Source: Amoebophrya sp. AT5.2 (Eukaryota > Sar > Dinophyceae > Syndiniales > Amoebophryaceae). From it: 11,139 nt of DNA. Location: NCBI GenBank assembly GCA_005223375.1, contig RXOD01006140.1, forward strand, positions 1 through 11,139, in the 5' to 3' direction. Shown here one piece after another: positions 6,129-11,139 of this stretch. The notes under the pieces were generated by a model, which was not told where the DNA came from, searched no databases, and saw only the letters and a program-made list of their open reading frames with translations. The number at the start of each line of letters is the position of its first letter. Within the stretch, counting starts at the first letter, position 1. The position numbers and the translations under genes are program-made.

Positions 6129-7274
6129 ATGGCACAAGTCGCTCCGGAAGTTCAGGCAGCCATCAGCGCTGCTGTCCAAGGTGCTGTGCAGGCGGCTGGG
6201 CAGCAGGCCGCCCAGGTCGCCGCGCCGGCAGCGGCCAATGCTGCTGTGGCCGCCGCCATGGCTGGCAGCCAGCCCATGCTGGAGGTCTTGCGTGGGCAGC
6301 AACAGTGCATGCAGATGCAGGGCGCGGGTACTGCCGCCGACGCTCAGCGGGACCACGTCAACGACATCAACGCTGGGATCATGGGCAACGAGCACTGCGA
6401 CGACGCGCAGTACTTGCAGATGTCCCGGGCCCTCGACGCTCGCGACATCCTGCGCTGCTGCTCGGATAAACACATCCCGGCTTCCGACTGGACGCCGGGG
6501 AAGCTGCTCTCCGCGATGGCGTGCGTGGGGGTCGTGACCGTCGACCAGGCGAACAACATGATCCAGACCGTGCTGTCGGCGATTCTCGGCTCCATGGGCT
6601 CGAAAGGAGTGGTTCGTCCGGCCATCGCGTACGAACAAGTCAGCAGGATCTTCTGGCGCGCGTTGCGCATCATCCTCTCTTCCGCCCGTCTGGTCCCGTC
6701 GGCCCTGCGCCGCAACCCGGTCGCGCAAAATGCCGCTCCCGGTGCTGTTGGAGCCCCGGCGGAAACGGAGGTCGAGCGCTACGGCCGTCGCCTGAGCCTG
6801 ACCCTCCTCGCGAACTTCCACATGAAGTTCGATCATGAAATCGAAATGTACGGGCGCGAACTGCTGTTGAAAGCCGAGGTGGTCTGCGAAACCGCCTCCA
6901 TCCGTGCTGACAACGAGCGCCTGCGTGCGGAAATGCGCACGATCAAGAAGAACCCGGGAAACAAGAACACTCCGCCCGGCCCTGGCAACAAGATCACTCC
7001 GCCCGGTGGCAAGGGGAACGACGATCGCGGTGGAGTGTTGGGAAAGTACATGAAGCCTGGCGAGAAGCGCACCTCGCCGCATCGCCAGAACCCGAAGGAC
7101 CGGCTCGTGTGCTGGAAATGGGTGAAGGGCTGCTGTGGAGAACTTACCGCGGACGGCAAGTGCCCGGAAGGACTGGGTCGCCACGGCGGCTCGGCGCGTC
7201 GGATTCTGCATGTGAATGCGGAAAAGAAACTGGGACTCACGGAGGACGAGTGCAGGGCCAAGGCTACTGAGTAA
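6129..7274 (+). CDS. Gag-like protein of the YR retrotransposon (381 aa)
   Basis: It starts at ATG 6129 (AACATGG); the frame extends upstream to 5916 without a better start. Gag-like proteins package element RNA and form particles. The assignment rests on position just before RT-RH and on a C-terminal Cys/His cluster, not on recognised homology. The N-terminus (1 to about 50) is Ala/Gln-rich and helical (ISAAVQGAVQAAGQQAAQVA). A central all-helical region follows, probably a capsid-like or multimerisation domain, with a charged helix near 255-280 (IRADNERLRAEMRTIKKN). Next is a Pro/Gly linker with a duplicated unit (GNKNTPPGPGNKITPPG) and a basic stretch. The cluster is C328-x6-C335-C336-x8-C345-x6-H352, with aromatic residues CWKW at its start. 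It differs from the retroviral CCHC knuckle and loosely recalls CCCH fingers. The stop TAA lies inside a consensus splice donor (GTAAGT at 7271). Confidence 0.7.
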   Translation: MAQVAPEVQAAISAAVQGAVQAAGQQAAQVAAPAAANAAVAAAMAGSQPMLEVLRGQQQCMQMQGAGTAADAQRDHVNDINAGIMGNEHCDDAQYLQMSRALDARDILRCCSDKHIPASDWTPGKLLSAMACVGVVTVDQANNMIQTVLSAILGSMGSKGVVRPAIAYEQVSRIFWRALRIILSSARLVPSALRRNPVAQNAAPGAVGAPAETEVERYGRRLSLTLLANFHMKFDHEIEMYGRELLLKAEVVCETASIRADNERLRAEMRTIKKNPGNKNTPPGPGNKITPPGGKGNDDRGGVLGKYMKPGEKRTSPHRQNPKDRLVCWKWVKGCCGELTADGKCPEGLGRHGGSARRILHVNAEKKLGLTEDECRAKATE

Positions 7275-7691
7275 GTTTAAGGGACTTGAGCAACAAGTCA
7301 AATGGTGACGATGGTAAGAAAAGCTTGTTCTTAGCTATTTTCCCCTACCTTCAGTTTAGCGCGCCGAACAGTATGACCGGCTACTTAGTAAGTTCGCTTT
7401 TCTTCAAAGTCAATTGATGATTTACGCGGCTTCCAGTCGCTATTTAGGCTTATGCCTACATCTATCGTCTTTGGCGATCTTTCGCTCGGTATGAAGCCAC
7501 GCTTCACTACCCAAATACCATTCTGCACCGGCAGGGCCCTGCCCGGGTGAACGACAGCAAGACCCAATTCTCATTCGCCCGCAGAGAAACAGAACAGGTT
7601 ACTCGGTGAGTTCGTCTTGCGCTCGTGCGGGTCGTTTCGGCTGAGTCACGCTTCGCTGCCTACAAACTCGAATGCCTATCTGCCGTCTCAG
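7271..7691 (+). other. Gag-RT intergenic segment; candidate intron joining Gag to RT in frame
   Basis: No gene is seen between the Gag stop (7274) and the RT ORF. The segment begins with GTAAGT at 7271, a full match to the eukaryotic 5' splice consensus, and can end at the CAG closing at 7691 after the pyrimidine-rich stretch CCTATCTGCCGTCTCAG. Removing 7271-7691 (421 nt) removes the Gag stop codon, joins GA from Gag to A of the RT region as a Glu codon, and continues in the RT frame (PRQDPPHPGKM). The rest of the spacer is moderately AT-rich without recognised motifs. If unspliced it is simply an intergenic leader. The in-frame fit could be chance (about one in three). Confidence 0.35.
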
Positions 7692-9978
7692 ACCCCGACA
7701 GGACCCGCCGCATCCCGGCAAAATGTCAGAAAGGACAGACTACCACAAGGAAATCTTGAAGGACTTTCACCGCCAGTACGGGGCGGGGTCAGTGCTGCCG
7801 GAATGCGTTCGCGACTGCATCCGCTTCGTGAAGGAGGCCAGCATCGGGGAGCTGATGGTCAAGAGCCGAGCGATGGCGCGGATGATGCTGCGGGTCCACG
7901 AGGACCTGTATGAGCTAGAGAAGCTGGAGCACATGCAGTTTCCGCCGCATTTGTGCCAGCTATACAAGGACAAGTGTTTCTTGTTTATGGAGCGGTTGGC
8001 GGTTTGGGCCATCGCGGAGTCACCCGACCTCCAGCCGCGCAAAGCCGAGACTCTCTCCATTTTCGCGAAGATGAAAAAGGGCCTCTCGACGCGTGGAGAG
8101 ATTTCGCCGTCCGGTTTCTGGCGGCTCTTGCCGGAGGAAGAGCAACAGGCTAACCGGATGGAAGCCGAGGCGGAGATCCGCAACCAGACGAGCCGGAAGC
8201 CCTACGACCATTGGGCTAGCGAGGCGCAGATCGACGAAATGCTTCGCCAGACGGAGAAAAACATCAAGAAGGGCATCTGGAAGGTCCTTGACATCGCGCA
8301 CGACGGCGCCGAGGCGAAGAAAGTGTTTCCCGTGGAACAAGGGAACAAGACGCGACTGTGCTGCGACTTCAGGATGCGCAGTCTGATGATGTACGCGTTA
8401 GAGAAAATGCGTATGCTCGGCGTCCGAGCCACACAGGAAGCCATGGCTCGGTGTATGTCGCCTTTTGCGGAGCAGTGCAGTCTCTCCGCTTTTCGCTCGG
8501 ACATGAAGGCCGACGTAGACACCGAAAAAGCCAATCGCGAAGCCACGCGGGAAAGCGCGACGAAGGAAGCGGTGTCGCGGTACAAGGCCGACTTCGAGTT
8601 CTTGGCGCAATCTGCTGAGAAACTGGAGCGGCGCATCGACGAGAACCTAGTGGGGGATGAGCCTTACGGGTTCACCCCCTTTTCTAGTAAAAAGGATTTA
8701 TCTGCGTATTACTATCAATTTGGAGTGGACACGCCTTCGAGGAACAGGTTGTGGGTGCCTCTGCCTAGGTCTAAACGGGGAACTAGGCGCGGGGCGCCAC
8801 GCTCGTGGCTGTTGATAGAAAGTGTCTGCTCGTTATTCGGATCCTTAGGATCCGTTTACGAGTGCGTGCACGCATCGGAGGTGCGCATGCTTATAATTAG
8901 TCGTCTTTTAAAAGTCATTGCGACTATTTATATAGATGATTTACACTCGCAGTCCAAAGAACTGCTAGTGCATCAAGACGCGGAGCTCATCTCTTTGTGC
9001 CTGTCGCTAGCGGGCTGGCCGGAGTCCGAGGACAAACGGGAAGAGCGCGATCGGATCCGCAAGCGGAGCCTGATTGTCTTGGGCGTCGCTTACGAGCTGG
9101 GCCCAGACGCGCGGTGGATTTCAATGTCCATCGACCCCTCGCGCGTGGACAAGCTGATGGACATGGGGAAGCAGCTCAAGCTGCAGCTCAGTCAGCGGAG
9201 CGTGGAACTCGACCTCTTGAACTCCTTCAAGGGTTTGTTTCGACATGTGGCGCAGCTGGTCCCCACCTTCAACCACCTGGTGCGCGGTTTGGACTGTTGG
9301 ACAGTGGAGGAGTACTTCCAAGCCCACATTCGAAACGAGAAGGAGCGCAGGGCTTTGGGGGCCCTAATTGGGCTCCTGCTCTCCTGCGTGCCGTTCGCGC
9401 AGAAAGTCCAGCTCAGTCCCACTTTCTTCGACATGCCGATCGCGCACATATACTCCGACGCAGCCGCTGAGAACGTCCAGGAGCTGGGCCGACTGCTGAA
9501 AACCGGGGTGCGCCAAGGCCTCGAACGCTTCAAGATGAAGATCGGGGCGCTAATCGTAAGACCGGATGGGACCGCGTCCTTCTTTAGTTGTGATTTAGAT
9601 CGCCTTCCCTCGTTTTGTGATAAAATGCACATAGGGATTTTGGAATGCTTGGCTTGCCGCGTGGCATCCCAGGCGTTCGAACCGCACACCAAATCCAACT
9701 ATTGCGTGTACCATGTCGATAATTTAGGAGCTGTTTTCTCGATGAGTAAGAACAGCTCCAGCTGCTGGATTAGCCAGGGCATCGGCGCCAGCTTCGCTAA
9801 ACAACAACTAAAAAGAGGATCCAAATATTGGATTGCCTGGATTTCGACAGTCCGTAACTTGGCCGATGTACTAACTAGACAAGAGCGGTATCAGTTGCTG
9901 CTAGATCTCTTTCCGCTGGCCACGCCAGTGCGAGTTGATGCGGCCACTATTGGCCGTAAGTACTTTTGGTCAGGATAA
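7672..9978 (+). CDS. Reverse transcriptase-RNase H of the YR retrotransposon
   Basis: It copies element RNA into DNA and degrades the RNA strand. The first ATG is 7672 (768 aa); ATG 7723 (AAAATGT) is an alternative that would follow the acceptor-like CAG at 7691. Residues 1 to about 215 are an unassigned helical region. The RT domain contains a fingers motif KVFPVEQGNKTRLCCDF (K217-D232), motif A KKDLSAYYYQF (D342), motif B around FGSLGSVYE, and motif C YIDD (420-423, catalytic D422 and D423). RNase H follows with D596 (IYSDAAAE), E658 (ILECLA), D683 (YHVDN) and D732 (NLADVLTR), all four expected acidic residues in order. This DN...ADxLxR form is typical of DIRS/Ngaro-type RNase H. The 110-residue gap between the fingers motif and motif A is clearly longer than usual and is filled by a charged helical insertion. 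No protease or DDE integrase is present. Codons are less GC-rich around motifs A-C and in RNase H than elsewhere in the ORF. The frame is intact. Confidence 0.9.
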   Translation: MPICRLRPRQDPPHPGKMSERTDYHKEILKDFHRQYGAGSVLPECVRDCIRFVKEASIGELMVKSRAMARMMLRVHEDLYELEKLEHMQFPPHLCQLYKDKCFLFMERLAVWAIAESPDLQPRKAETLSIFAKMKKGLSTRGEISPSGFWRLLPEEEQQANRMEAEAEIRNQTSRKPYDHWASEAQIDEMLRQTEKNIKKGIWKVLDIAHDGAEAKKVFPVEQGNKTRLCCDFRMRSLMMYALEKMRMLGVRATQEAMARCMSPFAEQCSLSAFRSDMKADVDTEKANREATRESATKEAVSRYKADFEFLAQSAEKLERRIDENLVGDEPYGFTPFSSKKDLSAYYYQFGVDTPSRNRLWVPLPRSKRGTRRGAPRSWLLIESVCSLFGSLGSVYECVHASEVRMLIISRLLKVIATIYIDDLHSQSKELLVHQDAELISLCLSLAGWPESEDKREERDRIRKRSLIVLGVAYELGPDARWISMSIDPSRVDKLMDMGKQLKLQLSQRSVELDLLNSFKGLFRHVAQLVPTFNHLVRGLDCWTVEEYFQAHIRNEKERRALGALIGLLLSCVPFAQKVQLSPTFFDMPIAHIYSDAAAENVQELGRLLKTGVRQGLERFKMKIGALIVRPDGTASFFSCDLDRLPSFCDKMHIGILECLACRVASQAFEPHTKSNYCVYHVDNLGAVFSMSKNSSSCWISQGIGASFAKQQLKRGSKYWIAWISTVRNLADVLTRQERYQLLLDLFPLATPVRVDAATIGRKYFWSG

Positions 9979-10268
9979 GTACCTCTTCGAAATATAAATT
10001 TTGACTTTGATCCCATTCAAATTCTCTCCCGAAATTGTGTGCTTGGTCCGATACGAGTCCGCAATCACATAATTTTCTTCATGCTGAACTCAGGATCAAC
10101 CTCTGCGCGAACTTTTTGGACACGGTGAAAATTGGTTGATCTGGCGCACTATCTTCTTTCATACACTAGCGCGCTCCGGTGTTTTGATTGCGTGCTGTTC
10201 TATAGCCATGCTACTGAGCGTGAGGGTCATGCCCTTTTCTTCGCTTTAGCATCTGCAGGGCGTCATCC
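9979..10268 (+). other. Spacer after RT-RNase H; no gene seen
   Basis: This 290-bp stretch is AT-richer than its flanks (for example AATATAAATTTTGAC near 9991). I find no repeat matching the 78-bp direct repeats, no long hairpin and no clear poly(A) signal. Its 3' end has a pyrimidine tract, CCCTTTTCTTCGCTTTAG, with AG at 10248-10249, followed by CATCTGCAG and then the ATG at 10269, resembling the acceptor-type leaders before the Gag and RT ORFs. Confidence 0.4.
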
Positions 10269-10895
10269 ATGTCACTCTCTGTGCAAGCTCCGTCTTCGAT
10301 CTGTTGTGCTACTACTGCACCTAAGCCGGATTCGCCGAGCCCGTTCGACGAAAGCTCTATCGACATATCTCGCAATTTACGCGAGATTTTTCCAGAAACG
10401 CCGACTCATCAGTTGCCTGAGGCTTACCAGCGCTTAAAGCGCCTCCCAGTCATGAGCAGCCCTCCGCGTGGTCCGGGCGATCGCTTCGCCACCGCTCCGC
10501 GCTCCGAAACCACATTTCACCCGTACAAGCGGCACGGCGTGGGGACGGGCCCTCCTTCCCTGCGCAACCTGCACCTGTTCGGGATGCCCGAGCTGGACGT
10601 GAGCAAGGTCGACAACCCGAACGTCAACACTCCCGACCCGGACAAGGTCTTCATGCCCCACGTGCAGGGCACCCTGCCGAACACCGCCTCCGGCGCGGTG
10701 CAGGAATTCAAGACGTGGAACAGCGCCTGCCTGGCCGGCGAAGCCCACGCGACCGAGTTCCAGGTCCCGGCCCCCTCCCAGCAACAGATCAAGGACATGG
10801 AACAGCAGTTCATGTGCTTCATGCAACAGGTCAAGTCTACCTCCTGCGGACTGCTGAAAAAGGAGCATCCCATCTGTGGCGCTCCGCGTCGGTGA
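10269..10895 (+). CDS. Unrecognised ORF downstream of RT-RNase H (208 aa)
   Basis: It starts at ATG 10269, 19 nt after a pyrimidine tract and AG; ATG 10452 (residue 62) is an alternative, since very GC-rich codons begin near there. No family is recognised. The N-terminus is Ser/Pro/Thr-rich and the middle Pro/Asn/Asp-rich (DVSKVDNPNVNTPDPDKVFM). Near the C-terminus a helical Gln/Met-rich segment (QQQIKDMEQQFMCFMQQVK) is followed by two cysteines (TSCGLLKKEHPIC). The stop TGA (10893-10895) shares its A with the ATG of the next frame. A G AAA AAG run at 10856-10862 lies 30 bases before the stop and would permit a -1 slip into that frame. It could be an additional ORF of the retroelement, the first ORF of a neighbouring element or a host gene. 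Same strand, codon bias and leader type link it to the retroelement, but this is inference. Confidence 0.55.
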   Translation: MSLSVQAPSSICCATTAPKPDSPSPFDESSIDISRNLREIFPETPTHQLPEAYQRLKRLPVMSSPPRGPGDRFATAPRSETTFHPYKRHGVGTGPPSLRNLHLFGMPELDVSKVDNPNVNTPDPDKVFMPHVQGTLPNTASGAVQEFKTWNSACLAGEAHATEFQVPAPSQQQIKDMEQQFMCFMQQVKSTSCGLLKKEHPICGAPRR

Positions 10896-11139
10896 TGTTG
10901 CAGTTCATCTGGTGTGCGTTGCGCGTGAACTACGACAGCGACTACTGGGGTTGGGTCGGGCAGACGTTCGACTACTCGCGTGAACCGGTCGTCCGTTCGG
11001 ACCGTTCTGGCGGTCTGTCTTACTTCGACCAGCAGGGTAACTGCGTCACCATCCCGCGTCGCGGCGAGCAGTGGCACACGAGCGTGGCTTTCCCGCACCT
11101 GGCGCACAGCCCGCACTTCCAGACGGCGATTCCGAACCC
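10895..11139 (+). CDS. Unrecognised ORF, 3' partial, starting in the TGATG overlap
   Basis: The frame opens at ATG 10895-10897 and is open to the window edge (81 codons). It reads as real protein: a hydrophobic N-terminus (MLQFIWCALRV), then Tyr/Trp/Asp-rich sequence (YDSDYWGWVG), and later GNCVTIPRRGEQWH and SVAFPHLAHSPHF. Third positions are mostly G or C, like the ORF just upstream. The frame is -1 relative to that ORF and is also open across the junction, so the product could arise by reinitiation at TGATG, by frameshifting upstream, or the two may be one gene broken by an indel. No domain is recognised in the visible part. Confidence 0.5.
   Translation, partial: MLQFIWCALRVNYDSDYWGWVGQTFDYSREPVVRSDRSGGLSYFDQQGNCVTIPRRGEQWHTSVAFPHLAHSPHFQTAIPN

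Larger units (their letters stand above)
2756..9978 (+). mobile_element. Tyrosine-recombinase retrotransposon (DIRS/Ngaro/VIPER-like) with YR upstream of Gag and RT-RNase H
   Basis: The element is defined by a DIRS-type tyrosine recombinase, a Gag-like protein and an RT-RNase H protein on one strand within 6 kb, preceded by a split direct repeat (78 bp, 437 bp spacer, 78 bp). YR retrotransposons copy through RNA and are thought to integrate a circular DNA intermediate with a tyrosine recombinase, not with the DDE integrase of LTR elements. No DDE integrase, aspartic protease or DAM-type methyltransferase domain is visible. The left boundary is placed at the first repeat copy. The right boundary is unknown because no repeat copy is seen downstream of 3348, so the element may include the ORFs after 10269 or run past the window. 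The usual order in DIRS/PAT/Ngaro elements is Gag, RT-RH, then YR; here YR comes first. Confidence 0.7.

Noticed and set aside
6108..7301. 397-codon open frame on the minus strand covering the whole Gag-like gene
   Set aside because: It mirrors the Gag ORF exactly, is Arg/His/Leu-rich as expected for the complement of GC-rich codons, and shows no domain. Treated as a shadow.
3186..10091. 12-bp inverted match between 3186-3197 and about 10080-10091 as possible element ends
   Set aside because: Several 12-mer matches are expected by chance in a window of this size, and the flanking sequence does not extend the match.
9956..10258. GTAAGT near the end of the RT ORF as donor for an intron joining RT to the 10269 ORF
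   Set aside because: Splicing to the AG at 10249 or 10258 puts the downstream sequence in the wrong frame for the 10269 ORF, so no fusion is supported.
1..11139. CRISPR array, rRNA or bacterial-type operon signals
   Set aside because: No regularly spaced repeats, no rRNA core sequences and no purine-rich ribosome-binding sites with consistent spacing were seen.

Overview
The window looks like a piece of a nuclear genome from a unicellular eukaryote. Coding regions are GC-rich and long, and no bacterial ribosome-binding sites precede the ORFs. The centre is a tyrosine-recombinase (YR) retrotransposon of the DIRS/Ngaro/VIPER assemblage, a group known only from eukaryotes. I cannot name the species. 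An alga or alveolate protist such as a dinoflagellate relative would fit, but that is inference. Every gene I support is on the + strand.

Bases 1-2076 hold the 3' part of an unrecognised gene, open from base 1. It has two glycine-rich hydrophobic segments and a long low-complexity, charged and serine-rich tail. Its last nine codons and its stop lie inside the left terminal inverted repeat of a 710-bp non-coding, MITE-like element (2046-2755). That element has 28-bp ends matching at 27 of 28 positions and looser inverted similarity reaching about 150 bp inward.

A 78-bp direct repeat starts at base 2756, directly after the MITE-like element. It recurs at 3271-3348 with one mismatch, 437 bp away. 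This A-B-A block resembles the split direct repeats of Ngaro/PAT-type YR retrotransposons and probably marks one side of the retroelement.

The retroelement then reads: small ORF (3468-3857), a proline-rich ORF (3864-4310) in the same frame after a single TAG, the YR (4178-5986), a Gag-like protein (6129-7274), and a reverse transcriptase-RNase H protein (7672-9978). The RT and RNase H catalytic residues are all present. The YR has its typical arginines, but the HxxR histidine aligns with Tyr and the nucleophilic tyrosine with Trp. The order YR-Gag-RT/RH differs from the usual Gag-RT/RH-YR.

After 9978 there is a spacer and two further unrecognised ORFs (10269-10895 and 10895 to the window end). 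They overlap at a TGATG stop-start junction and could belong to the element or to a neighbour.

Two expression features stand out. A consensus GTAAGT donor at the Gag stop and a pyrimidine-rich acceptor at 7691 would, if spliced, fuse Gag to RT in frame. Pyrimidine tracts ending in AG also lie 19-31 nt before the ATGs of Gag, RT/RH and the 10269 ORF, as expected for trans-spliced polycistronic transcripts. Both are sequence-based hypotheses.
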